64,000 nt of DNA from Aaosphaeria pasadenensis. Its lineage: Eukaryota; Ascomycota; Dothideomycetes; Pleosporales. Under the pieces are notes generated by a model that saw only the letters and a program-made list of their open reading frames with translations, ran no database searches and had not been told where the DNA came from. Each line of letters starts with the position of its first letter. The first letter of the stretch is position 1. The stretch covers positions 927,786 to 991,785 of the forward strand of contig JAKLMB010000013.1 in NCBI GenBank assembly GCA_022813625.1, read 5' to 3'. Of the stretch, positions 9,258 to 19,566 are shown in pieces. The position numbers were made by a program, and so were the translations under genes.

Positions 9258-11465
9258 ATGGCTCCCGCCCCGCCAGACCCGTCTGCTCCAACGCACTCGC
9301 ACCCTGACAATAGTGATGGTAAATACACAAACCCCTCCTTCTCCTCCTCCTCCCAAGTACACATCGCGCACAATCGCTCCTACCCTTCCTTCCCTACGTC
9401 TTGCACTAGTGCGCACGTCGCGCCTTCCTCGTCGGCCTTTGTCCGCGCTTGACTGACCATTCCCTTTCCCGCAGCCTCTCAATCCCAACCCGCCACCCGA
9501 GTCCGTCGAAGAACGCGCAAACGAGATGGCCCGCCTCAGCTTCAATTCCTCACCGCGACCGACCTCTCCCAATTCAAGGATGAGAATGCGAAACGAAGCG
9601 TGCGATCCCAGGCCATGATCCAGTACCGCTACAAGGCCGATCAGCAGAAACGCAAAAGCAACAAGGACAACCCTCGCCCAGAATCGGAGGAGACATCACC
9701 CCAGAGTCAGACCTCCCCCGTCGACACCGCCAGCTCGAGTAGCATCTCTCCCACCTCGACCCGACCGCCCCGTAATGATAGCTTCGATAGCGCCGCGAGC
9801 CTCGGGAGCATTCCCAGCCAGCTCGCCGTCCCAACCTACAGCTTTAGCCACGGCCCAATGATGGCCGAAGGCTTCCACGACCAACACATATATCCTTCCA
9901 CCACCGAAGCATGGCAGGGCGTCATTCCTGACGAAGGCTTCTCGGAAGATCCCTGGTTCCTGACACAACCTTCGCAAGCGCCCGTCGTCCCCGCATATCA
10001 TGACCGCTACAGCCGTGCGTTATCCATCCGCCCGCTGAACACACCCGCAAGGCGAGTGCTCGAATACCAGGAGACGCAGGAGCATGAGGAAGCCCATATT
10101 CGCATCATCGTGTCCGAATTCGCCAACTTCCGGCCCATTGGTGACACCGTCGACCCGTTCGCAGTGCTGCCCCAATTCGCGAGTCCAGAGCTGAGCTCCG
10201 TCTACCTCGTCCGAACCTGTAATCGCGCATTCGTGTCCCGTGCCACCATCGTAAAATGGATACCCGTCATGCTCTCCAACCCGCATCTACTCCTCAGCGC
10301 CAACAACATCACCTCCACGTGGTTGGATATGCATGCTGGCTGCTCTGGGGACAGTAAGCGGACGGCCTTGGTCAAGGCGGAGACTATCGGCTGGATCAAT
10401 GAGAGACTGGGACATCCTGAGCATCAATTTTCGGATGCCACTCTCATGGTCATACTTCACCTCTTAGCTGGCGAAATGTGGTCGTCCAACGAGAAAACTC
10501 TACGGATCCACCAAACTGGCATTTCTAGGCTGATCTCCCTTCGTGGAGGTCTAGATTTGATCAGTGCTAACGGTAGCGCTTTGGCAGAGGTGTCTACCTC
10601 CTGCGTAGTTCACGCCGACATCATCTGTGAAACGGAGCCCTTGGCCATGTTCAATAACTGGAATCCGCCCGAGGTGGGCCCCCTCGACCAGGACACGCCA
10701 ATGCCCGAGTCCCCTTTATATTGTCCCCGATCTGAACTTTTCACCCTGGCTCAGGATCCCAGGTGCTCCGAACTTACCTATGGTATCCTCTGCGACATGC
10801 GCGATCTGACCGACCTCGCCATTGCGCACTACAGAGGACTTGAATCAATGCTTGCGGCGACGCAGACGAGTAGGGATCGTGCAAGAATGATGGAATTCGC
10901 ATCACAGTATGATGCCAAGGTGGCCGAGATCCAGGCCCGCCTCGCAGACTTGCCCTCGGCCCGCCAACCAGACCAGTCTGTGAGCAATGACTGGGTTTAC
11001 GAGTCTTGCCGCATCGCCGCTATCATTTATGCTTCTGCCATCATATCGAGGGTCCCTTTCTCGCAAGCTGCAGATCCCGGCCGGGCCATCGTTCTCTCAA
11101 ACGCCAACATGGCCGCCAATGGCCACCTGATGCACCGGAGGCTCACGGAGGCTCTTTACGAAGTAGTGGAGAGGTCGAACATGGAATCGATATGGGGCAA
11201 CATGGCGGGCACTCTCTACTGGGTGACTGCCGTGGGGGCAGCAGCTGGTCGTACTCGGCTTACTATCAACATTGCTCAGACACCTTCGCGGACTCAAGCT
11301 TATGCAGCGTGGATACGCAGATGTTTGATTATGTTTGCTACACGAGTCATGTTACTGCTCATTTTCGAACATCCTCGATCGATCCTGTTGGCACAGAAGA
11401 GACTGGTCAAGATCCAAGAGATCATTGCGGGCGGTGCCACCAACTCGAGACTGTTAGCAACCTGA
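9258..11465 (+). CDS. Fungal-specific transcription factor (DUF3468 type), no zinc cluster
   Basis: Two exons, 9258-9318 and 9475-11465, give 683 residues. The first exon is inferred from an ATG in a CACAATGG context, a gtaaat donor and a cccgcag acceptor that restore frame; the frame is open back to that acceptor. The N-terminus has a basic patch (residues 29-37, Arg/Lys-rich). A segment resembling the usual start of this family follows (TATDLSQFKDENAKRSVRSQ, about 47-66), then a Ser/Pro/Thr-rich linker, then a long helical region matching the fungal transcription factor 2 (DUF3468) type. There is no Cys6 binuclear cluster, so DNA binding is not assured. This sub-type is common in moulds, and targets cannot be predicted. 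Confidence 0.8.
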
Positions 11466-12877
11466 AAGAAAGAGCTGCGAACCCCATAAACAAAGGTTCT
11501 GGGAGCTATGTCGCCGTTGCTTTACCTTCTTGGGCATGGTCGCAACGCCCTCCTCTTTGTCCGGTAACTCCGGCTCCCACTGTTCACATGCCACTGCAAG
11601 CATCACGTGCCACATTTTGTCTCGCATGGAAATCGGCAGGTGGGAATTTCTTCGGCCGGAGAGATACGAGTCTCACTATGACATGGCACTCGACTATCAT
11701 TGTGTCATGGACGGGCGACTCGCGATGGCTCAGGCTCTTTCTAGGATGACTCGCTAAAGTTTTCTAGGGAGCCGTGGTCTGGTGTGCAGCCTTGTTGCTG
11801 GCGTCGGTCAGATATCGATTTGCACTTTGGAAGATGACGGGAAATGTCAGATCCCCCGGTGCATGGAATGCGAGCCACGTTGTTCGATCATGCCACGCCT
11901 GCTTACGATTCTGACATCACTAATCCGATCTCTGAGTGATCCTCGTGGAGAGGTCGAGAATGCACAGAAGAAGAATAAGAAGAGCCAGCCCTGTTTTGTG
12001 ACTTTCGTCAATTTTTTTCTCTTAATGGCATGGCGCCCGATGTACATTATTGCATGTACGAACTTAAACGCTTTTGTTCGAGACCCTTCGATTCGGATTA
12101 CGGGCTTCCACAGTCCCGCGCACGAATGACGGAAGGGTAGGAAGTACAGAGCCTAGGTGGTAACTCAAACAGGAAATTTCGAGCGCGCATGACTTGCGAC
12201 CGGCGCGATGCTTAACAGCAGCGAACCCTGAGGCCAAGGCCAAAGACGGGTAGGGCTTAATGGGAAAGCCAAACAAGTTTGTACGATATGGGCATGGCGC
12301 CTGTGCAAGTTTCCTAGGTCCGTGTCATAGGTTGTTGGTCATGGTCATAGTAGTGCTGTATTGATTGCCATGTTGGTGGCTCTTTACGCACGGCTTAGGT
12401 ATTGTCAGGTCCGACAATTGCGTCTTGCGAGTGCGGAGTCAGCGTTGACTGCTCTGCGTAGCTAAGTGTGACAGGAACTATCCGTCGACACTGCCAAAAA
12501 CAATAAAACTATTGCATCTGTACTCGTACCTGCACCCGTATCGTGTCTGTTCCGCAACTTAGGTTCGATCGCGCGGAGAAAAGCTTCAATCTAATCCCCA
12601 TGCTTACCCCAGTCAAGTTGCTGACCACGTTCTACACCCGTCCGTACCAATCGTCATTGTCGTACTGGAAGTAATTTCATCATTCGCTACTCGCTACGGG
12701 TGCAAAGTGTCCGGTCGACCGTAGAGCAGTGAGCACAGAAGTCCGAGCGCGGCTTCCTTGCGACCCGATTAGCCAGTTTGAAGCCACCACCACCCATCAG
12801 GAAGACCGAAACACCGAGCCTTACCATACGACCTTACGAATCGAGCGACTTATATTTAATTTCTGCCTGCTCGCGAG
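11466..12877. other. Intergenic, nothing convincing
   Basis: Frames here are shadows or short runs without homology that I recognise. The last 100 bases are the presumed leader of the next gene. Confidence 0.5.
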
Positions 12878-14848
12878 ATGAACCAGACAGAGATTATCGC
12901 AATCAGTGTTCTACTCAGTTTCATCGCCCTAGCAATCATGGCCGTAGTATCTCGCATCGCGTGGACTCACCACAAATCCCCCAAGGACTCAAACTACGCA
13001 AATGAACATACAGTCGATATGAACCATGAACCCAAATACAGCTCTTTCCAGTTTGACAGCTCCTGGAAGAGGAAATTGAGTACCAAGCAGAATAAGGGTC
13101 ACTGGGTCCCCACTCTCTCTGGCATGATCAAGGCTGGGGATGAAGCCGTCTACAGCTCCTCGCTCTTCCATCAGCTCCTCGCTCTCCCTGGAGAGATCAC
13201 CCTTCAGATGCTGAATAATGTATTCGCAGAAGAGTTGAAGAAGAAGCCTGCCGCAGCACGAGCGGAGCTTTCACAAGATATCGCGAAGTTCATCTCCGCT
13301 ACAACTCATACTCGTAGCCGCAGGAGATCGCGCGAATCGTTCGGTAAGGAACCTAAGCAAGAACCCGCTGTAAGGCATCGGTCCCGGTCCTCTATCGATA
13401 TACTGGAGCGAGGCCTCAGTCGCTCAACTTCCAGGTCCAAGAAGTCGAGCGACATCCTCGTCGGCACGTGCAACCCGGTACCGTCATCCCAAGGGAAGGC
13501 GATCAATTCGTGGGCCCATGACCTCCGTCCGGGAAGTCTCGACGGCAAGTCAAACATCATCGTCACTCCACCCGAGCTCGCCGCACTGGCTATCACCCTT
13601 GGTATCCAACCCGAGTTTATGCATGACTTGAGCAGTCAAACAGAACGCAAGAACCCGGTGGTGCACGGCAACGGTGCGTTTGGCATTTCCATGCATGCGG
13701 TCCCGACCGTAGACGAACGATACCAAATCACTCTCACACAATTCAAGCGAAAGATCTCACAGCTTCCCGCGCGTGGATCCGGCTTCTCGACATTGTACGC
13801 CAAACACCTGGCGTCTGGTTCCCTTCCATTCCTCCAGGACGAGAGGGCCGTCAACTCCATCTTGGTCACCGGCGAGACTCTCCATGCACTCAAAGAGGGT
13901 TCGAGTGTCCATTTCGAACCATCGTTGTCCGACTCGAAGGCGGCAAACTTCCTTCAAAGTCTTCCAAGCTCCCGACAGTCTCGATTCTTTGCTCTCGCCC
14001 CATCGACGAACTCAAATTCCTCGACATCACTTCTGCTCCATGCCATCACAGCGATGCCGCTCAGCGGCGGTCTCGTCCCCATCGCCTCTGCACCCCTAGT
14101 AGATACTGTACAATTCGTTACATCGGCCGGCCTTCCCGCTGCTCGTCTCCTTCAGCGATTAGATGCACTTGTGGACAAGGTCAACCGCCACTCTCCCCAT
14201 CTTCAGCTTTTTGGTCCGCTATTTGACGACGAAAACGCTGGCCTCCGCGTCCGTGTCGATGAACGCCTTAACAAGCTCGCCACCGATCCCACCGCCTCGG
14301 AACCCATCATCGACAAGGCTGCACGCATGCACCGCTACACCACTCTTCTAGAACGTCTCATGGCCCTCGTCCCAGATACCACCCCCGCAGAAGTCCTCAT
14401 CGCCGTCCGCGAGGCCCTACAACGGGACATCGAACACAGCTATCAAGATGCCCGAGCCGCCCACAACAACCCCGACATCGCGACCACAATGGCCGAATTC
14501 ATGTCCCTTCCCCGTCGCTGCCACCTCTCCAACCCAGCCTCGACCACCACCTCCATCCCCACGCTCTCCCCCGTCTCATCGCCATCGTGCAGCCCCACGA
14601 CGCCCAAATCCGGCACCTGGTCCCCACGCCGATCCAGCACGACCTTCCCGCCCCACAACCTCGGAAAGCAGGTCGAATCCATACTCAAAGCCAGCCTGCC
14701 CCTCTCAGTCGAGACTATCGCCGTTGTGGCGCGCCTCGTGCTCGTCGCGTGGACGCTCAGCGTCGAGCGCGTGGCGTGGGAGAACGGCGACGAGGGGGTC
14801 ACACTGCCGGCGGTGGAGGAGCTGCCGGAGGTGATGGCTATGCGGTGA
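12878..14848 (+). CDS. Single-pass membrane protein of unknown function
   Basis: One uninterrupted frame of 656 residues from an ATG. Residues 6-28 form a hydrophobic membrane anchor right at the N-terminus, so the bulk probably faces one side of a membrane. An Arg/Ser-rich low-complexity segment sits at about 145-191. The middle (about 200-500) is mixed and globular in character. A Ser/Thr/Pro-rich stretch is followed by a hydrophobic helix near the C-terminus (about 610-640). I do not recognise the family; it looks like a conserved hypothetical of filamentous fungi. It converges on the PX-associated gene on the other strand. Confidence 0.75.
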   Translation: MNQTEIIAISVLLSFIALAIMAVVSRIAWTHHKSPKDSNYANEHTVDMNHEPKYSSFQFDSSWKRKLSTKQNKGHWVPTLSGMIKAGDEAVYSSSLFHQLLALPGEITLQMLNNVFAEELKKKPAAARAELSQDIAKFISATTHTRSRRRSRESFGKEPKQEPAVRHRSRSSIDILERGLSRSTSRSKKSSDILVGTCNPVPSSQGKAINSWAHDLRPGSLDGKSNIIVTPPELAALAITLGIQPEFMHDLSSQTERKNPVVHGNGAFGISMHAVPTVDERYQITLTQFKRKISQLPARGSGFSTLYAKHLASGSLPFLQDERAVNSILVTGETLHALKEGSSVHFEPSLSDSKAANFLQSLPSSRQSRFFALAPSTNSNSSTSLLLHAITAMPLSGGLVPIASAPLVDTVQFVTSAGLPAARLLQRLDALVDKVNRHSPHLQLFGPLFDDENAGLRVRVDERLNKLATDPTASEPIIDKAARMHRYTTLLERLMALVPDTTPAEVLIAVREALQRDIEHSYQDARAAHNNPDIATTMAEFMSLPRRCHLSNPASTTTSIPTLSPVSSPSCSPTTPKSGTWSPRRSSTTFPPHNLGKQVESILKASLPLSVETIAVVARLVLVAWTLSVERVAWENGDEGVTLPAVEELPEVMAMR

Positions 14849-15240
14849 TCTCCTTTTTGTTTCAATTCTTCCTCTTTTCTTCCTCTTTTTCTTCCTCTTT
14901 TTTCTTGGCCCTTTCGACTGGTTGCTGTTGTTGTTGTACTATTAGTGCTTGTGCGATTAGCGAGGGCGTTTCTTTCTTACTTTCGGGTTTTGGGGTTTTC
15001 ACGATTAGGGTTTTTGGAGTCTTTGGGAATGGAGTTGGGATGGCGTATTGGATTGGATGTGGAATATGAGTTAATAGCATTTTGTGAGAGTAGTACCTGT
15101 TATAAGAGGATTATGAGTAACTTGAATGAAATGAGATCAAACATTATCATAAATCGTTGTCACAAGCGAACTATGTGCTATAAAAAAAATGTACATGTAT
15201 GTAGGTATGTATTGCCCTGTCTATCCAATAAGTACACACA
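14849..15240. other. Convergent 3' regions
   Basis: The space between two convergent stop codons. It is T-rich after the first stop (runs of cttcctcttt) and A/T-rich later, as expected for 3' untranslated regions and polyadenylation signals on both strands. No gene is seen. Confidence 0.5.
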
Positions 15241-17544
15241 CTAATCCCCCATGACTTCCAACCCCCTACAAACGCCCACCCACCCATCCTGCATCGCCTT
15301 CCACACCTTCTCCGTCTTCTCCTCCTCCGCACAATCCCTCTTCCTCTCCCTCCTCTCCAGACTATCGCCCGTGCCCTCCGCCACGTTCACCGTATCCACG
15401 CCCCCGGATTTCCTCTCCCGGCTCCCGAGGCGTCGGTGCGCAGCACCGCGGGCGATCAGCGTGTCGGTCTTGAGGCCCTTGCCGTCGAGCTCGCCCTTCA
15501 CTTCGTAGCCCCTGCGCACGGGGCCGTGGATCGTCGCCGGCGTGATGAGCGTGGAGTCGAGGAGCGCGTGCCAGCGGGAGAGGTACATGCCTGGTCCGTG
15601 GGTCGTTCCCTTTGCGTGGGCAGCCTTGGGACTTGTGGGGGGAGAGGTGGCTGGTAGGTGGCGGTTCGTGAGGTCGTCTTTGTCTTGGTTGTTGTTGTCG
15701 TGGGGTGTGATGGTTGCGGTTGAGGGGGAGGGGGAAGAAACGAGGATAGTTTTCAGGCGCGACCGCGAGGTCGATTTCAGGTGTTGGAGGTGCTTTGCGT
15801 GGTGGTCGAGCTGCGCGGTGAGGTCTTTCTGCTTGTCGGCGGGGAGGGAGGAGAAGATGGCGTGGAGGGGCGCCGTCATGTTGCCTGCGGCGGCTTCGCC
15901 CCGGTCGCCGGATGAGGCTGCGAGGACGTCTGGGTCGTGGACGCGGAACTCGGATGCGATGTCTTTCGCGTAGACGAGGTACTGGTTTGCGAGCTCCGGT
16001 GCGTTCTTGCAGACTTGGTGCAGGAACTTGTGGCACGATGGCGCGTGCTTGCGGAGGAGCTGGACGTAGTCTTCGACTTTGGGGATGCTGTCTGGGTGGT
16101 AGCCGGATAGGGAGTCGGTGATGCTGGCTGGTGTCTCGGTGTCTTGGTCCGGGTTGTGATGGGGGGATGTGGACCGGCTGTTCGATTTTGAACTTGGTCT
16201 GCTTCCACTGTTATTGCGGCTGTGGAGCTTCTTGGGCTTCGAGATCTTGATCAGGTCGTTGAGGAAGTTCTCGGCGTCTGTGATTGTGTCGGAGAGGTTG
16301 ACTGCGTTGTGGACGTTTCGAATGACGGGGTCGAAGGCGGAGACAAGGTCGCGCAGAGCCGATGTGAGCAGGTCGGGCTGCATCTTGCAGAAAATCTTAG
16401 TGAGCTCCTCTCTGTCGCGGATAGAGAGCAGTGTGCTGTAGTACTCCATTGCGATGTCATGCTGATGCTCAGTCAATGACTCTAACTCTATGGGTGTCTC
16501 GGCTGTTGTAAGGATAACGGCGATGATGGATTTCGATTCCGCGATGGAGATATTCCGGGCTGCCTCGTGTTGATCCCTCGGTGCATACACATAGCTTTTG
16601 ATGGCTTTGAAGACCTTCCTCTCAGGAGCATCTCGTTGCGACTCGAGCTTCTGGGCACGGCGCTGGAATTCAGAAGTATCCCAAGCCATGACAGTCGAAA
16701 GAATTTGCTGCATCAGATTCATGCCGTCATTTGCGTTGTTAGTAAGACCAAACCAGTTGGTCACCGCAGTGACGGAGATCTTGGTCAAGACCAGCCTGAC
16801 CATCCCGTTTATCATAGTGGCAGCGTTTCCGACGCGAAGCGTCTGTCTGACGAGACCGTATGGGACAAGGCGATGAACGTTCTCGATAAGCCGGATCATG
16901 TACTGGCCATCTGGAGACATGATAAAAGTATGGTGTAGGAAGGAGGCGAGGTTGAGGATAATGTATTCGTGCGCAGCTTGGATCAAACTTGAGTGGTCTT
17001 CGAGATTTCCTGTTTCGCCCGTCTTCTTGAATGCCTCGTCCAGCAGATTTCCATATATGGCTTCTCTCATTGCATCGTCCCATGCGCGCAATAAATCTTC
17101 TGGTTTGCTCCTGTCGTACTCCTTGTCCTCGGATGTCCCACTTTCGCTCTGTCCCACTGGATATCCGCCCAGCATGCCCCGCGCAACATATTCCAGAAGA
17201 GCACTAATAGCAGTTGCAAGTGCTTTCCGAGCGCCGATGGCTCCCTTATCGTAACTCTCGCTCAGCTCTGCCTCCCCCAGTTTCATTACCAACGCTTTAA
17301 CCTTCTCTTGCCAGAATTCTAGGCTGATATCCTTCAGTCCTGGAAGTTGCAGGGCAAATTTGTTGACCATGTTCTGCAACAGCGGGGACGTGGTTTGTAC
17401 TCCATCTTCCTTGCGGAACGGATATCCGTATGTCGTTATCGCTTTGGGGTATTTGAATGCTTCGATCTCGGAGTAGAGCTGGTGGTGGATCAGAACATCG
17501 AAGAGAGCGTGTGTCTGCGCGGCCGTGAGAGGTGGAGATGTCAT
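15241..17544 (-). CDS. PX-associated / DUF3818 domain protein
   Basis: The frame is open over 869 codons, but I place the start at 17544 (767 residues). The family begins shortly before the motif LTAAQTHALFDVL, which here is residues 5-17. In-frame ATGs at 17832 and 17766 would add an unconserved N-terminal extension. Residues about 3-140 match the PX-associated domain and about 150-480 the DUF3818 region of the yeast Ypr097w family, which acts in phosphoinositide-linked membrane traffic. I see no canonical PX core. A Ser-rich linker and a Lys/Arg-rich tail end the protein. The domain call comes from recall of family sequence; no search was run. Confidence 0.75.
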   Translation of the reverse strand: MTSPPLTAAQTHALFDVLIHHQLYSEIEAFKYPKAITTYGYPFRKEDGVQTTSPLLQNMVNKFALQLPGLKDISLEFWQEKVKALVMKLGEAELSESYDKGAIGARKALATAISALLEYVARGMLGGYPVGQSESGTSEDKEYDRSKPEDLLRAWDDAMREAIYGNLLDEAFKKTGETGNLEDHSSLIQAAHEYIILNLASFLHHTFIMSPDGQYMIRLIENVHRLVPYGLVRQTLRVGNAATMINGMVRLVLTKISVTAVTNWFGLTNNANDGMNLMQQILSTVMAWDTSEFQRRAQKLESQRDAPERKVFKAIKSYVYAPRDQHEAARNISIAESKSIIAVILTTAETPIELESLTEHQHDIAMEYYSTLLSIRDREELTKIFCKMQPDLLTSALRDLVSAFDPVIRNVHNAVNLSDTITDAENFLNDLIKISKPKKLHSRNNSGSRPSSKSNSRSTSPHHNPDQDTETPASITDSLSGYHPDSIPKVEDYVQLLRKHAPSCHKFLHQVCKNAPELANQYLVYAKDIASEFRVHDPDVLAASSGDRGEAAAGNMTAPLHAIFSSLPADKQKDLTAQLDHHAKHLQHLKSTSRSRLKTILVSSPSPSTATITPHDNNNQDKDDLTNRHLPATSPPTSPKAAHAKGTTHGPGMYLSRWHALLDSTLITPATIHGPVRRGYEVKGELDGKGLKTDTLIARGAAHRRLGSRERKSGGVDTVNVAEGTGDSLERRERKRDCAEEEKTEKVWKAMQDGWVGVCRGLEVMGD

Positions 17545-18108
17545 GATGGAGGGGTATGGGGCATTCTCCGGCGAGAATGCAGGTTGGGTTGTGGTGAAGA
17601 TATACTGTAGGTTTGAGGTGTATGTTTGTGTAAAGAGACCATCATCGACGACAGCGCACCCGTCACCTTCGTATGGTTTGCTGCCCTCGTTAGTCTGTGG
17701 GACGCGATAGTCGTAGTTCGGCGTGGGCGTTGGAGGTCCCGACTCCCGAGGAAATGGCAACGTCATCGGTGAGGCTGTGGTGGCTGAGAATTTCTCTTCA
17801 TCTGCATTACATAAGCGAGGTTGCAGATCCATCGGGCCGCCAATCACCAAATAGTTTTAGCTTTGTACTCGTGCTTGTGTTTACCCCTTCTATAATGAAA
17901 TAACAAGCCGAAACAATCTGATTATTGACATTTGATATCTTCTTCTCACCTTAAAGTCTTGAATAGGACACTCTTAGCTTGCATTGATGACCTGCCAGAT
18001 CATGAGTTCCAGGCGTACACATGTTTAAGCATAAGGAGGAGTTCATTTCATTACATATAAGGCTAACTATTCATTTACATTGATCAGCACCCATTCAGCT
18101 GCCGCCTC
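17545..18108. other. Promoter of PX-associated gene and 3' end of GH43 gene
   Basis: The part to about 17850 is an open extension of the PX-associated frame and could be coding if an upstream ATG is used. From there to 18108 the sequence is AT-rich and shows nothing further. Confidence 0.4.
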
Positions 18109-19566
18109 TCAATAGCCACTTTTCGACTCCGGCGGGTAGACAACAATTCTATCAAGATCCGCACCCTTGGTATTGAATCCATTCCATAATCCACCAACCG
18201 TGATGGTATTGTTGCTTCCCTTGTTCAGAGTTAATTCTAAGGGGGTTGAGAGTATTATTCCCTTGTGTGTATCACGCTGGAACAACGTCTGAACATCGTC
18301 CTTCTTTCCGTTCACGACAACACTGCTGATACGTCGTAGCTGCCAGGTGCCATTGATGCGATCGGGCGTGCCACCGGGCTGGTCGCCGAAACCCATGTCG
18401 TCGGTGTTTTGGTAGTAGAAGCTTATCCATTGCGGAACGCCTGCCCCCTCGATGCCTGAGAAGGTGACAGTAGAGTCATTGCCGTATATTCCAGTGGCGA
18501 TAACCCCGTTGCTCGCAAAATTCGCCTCCTGATGGAATGCCTCTCCAGCAGTCTCAGCGTCGGATGCAAAGTAGGGCTTACCCTCAATGGGTGTAACCTC
18601 TCCAGACTTGACATCGAGGTCATATACATCGTACCAATCAACGCTGAGGTCCTTCTTCTCGTCATCGATGGTCATGGGCAACCAGATGTAACGAGACTCC
18701 CACAAGCTGTTGCTGTCCCACTGGTCGCCCATGTACAGATAGGTAGTCTTCTCCGTGCCGTTGATGCGTATTGAAAAACCTGACTGCGAGTTGTATGTTC
18801 GGGTATTCAAAGGCGAGACGATCCAGGGCTGCGACCAAGGTCCCTCGAGCTTGTCAGCGCGAAACGCCACGACGTTATTCGGCCTGTATCCAGTCTTGTG
18901 CGACATCAATGCATAGTAGCTCTTCTCGGTCTGGATGATGGTCGGCGCTTCAAGATCGTACTTGTCGAACCGGTGTACAACCTCAGTAAGGTTTTGAACC
19001 GCAGTGTCGTACGCTGTGAGGTAGACATCGCGGCCCTCACGACGGTCACCGTTCGAGTAAAGGGAGTAGCTTCGGCCGTCTTTGTAATCGGTAAAGATAC
19101 CGAAGTCCTGACTCCAATTGCCCAGTGGAGAGATCGCGCCCTCGAATTCGTAGGGTCCTTGTGGGCTCTCGCTCGTCGCGAAACCTTGCAGGAGCAGTGT
19201 GTACTTAGAGTCATCCGCATGCCAGTGCATATGCCATTTTCCAGTCTCTTCGCTGTAAACAACCTTCGGGCGTTGAATGATGTGGTTAGGTGCGATATAG
19301 GGATGTCCTTCGATGGGCTCGAGCGCAAGGCCGTGGTGTTCCCATGTCGCAAGATCGGTCGAAGAGTAGACGGAGACACCGCCGCCTTCAACTTGACCCT
19401 GAACTTTGTACTCGCCAAAAAGCCAGAAAGTACCGTTCGAATCGAGGGTCACGCAGCCAGCGTGGGCATTGACCAATTCGCCGGCAGTGTCGCGCCAGCG
19501 TCCGCCAGGCACGATATACTTCGCCGACACAGCGGCCGCGAGCAATGAGACAACAGAGAAAATCAT
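18109..19566 (-). CDS. Secreted GH43 glycosidase, exo-beta-1,3-galactanase-like
   Basis: A 485-residue protein with a signal peptide (residues 1-15, cleavage near AVSA/KY), so it is secreted. Residues about 16-330 look like the five-bladed propeller of glycoside hydrolase family 43, subfamily 24. Asp154 (SQDF), Glu206 (LEAP) and Gln261 (NSQSG) fall almost where the fungal exo-beta-1,3-galactanase Pc1,3Gal43A has its Asp, its acid Glu and the Gln that replaces the usual base Asp. Residues about 345-480 resemble a CBM35-like carbohydrate-binding module. The likely job is trimming beta-1,3-galactan side chains of plant arabinogalactan proteins. Several NxS/T sites are present. No intron is needed. 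Confidence 0.8.
   Translation of the reverse strand: MIFSVVSLLAAAVSAKYIVPGGRWRDTAGELVNAHAGCVTLDSNGTFWLFGEYKVQGQVEGGGVSVYSSTDLATWEHHGLALEPIEGHPYIAPNHIIQRPKVVYSEETGKWHMHWHADDSKYTLLLQGFATSESPQGPYEFEGAISPLGNWSQDFGIFTDYKDGRSYSLYSNGDRREGRDVYLTAYDTAVQNLTEVVHRFDKYDLEAPTIIQTEKSYYALMSHKTGYRPNNVVAFRADKLEGPWSQPWIVSPLNTRTYNSQSGFSIRINGTEKTTYLYMGDQWDSNSLWESRYIWLPMTIDDEKKDLSVDWYDVYDLDVKSGEVTPIEGKPYFASDAETAGEAFHQEANFASNGVIATGIYGNDSTVTFSGIEGAGVPQWISFYYQNTDDMGFGDQPGGTPDRINGTWQLRRISSVVVNGKKDDVQTLFQRDTHKGIILSTPLELTLNKGSNNTITVGGLWNGFNTKGADLDRIVVYPPESKSGY

Noticed and set aside
11006..11749. 247-codon plus-strand frame
   Set aside because: Overlaps the end of the transcription factor in another frame, and its start lies inside that gene; the part beyond 11465 has no coding character.
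15362..16036. 224-codon Arg/Pro-rich minus-strand frame
   Set aside because: Frame-shifted shadow of the PX-associated gene in GC-rich sequence.
18898..19548. 216-codon plus-strand frame
   Set aside because: Antisense shadow of the GH43 gene, which has signal peptide and catalytic residues in the other strand.
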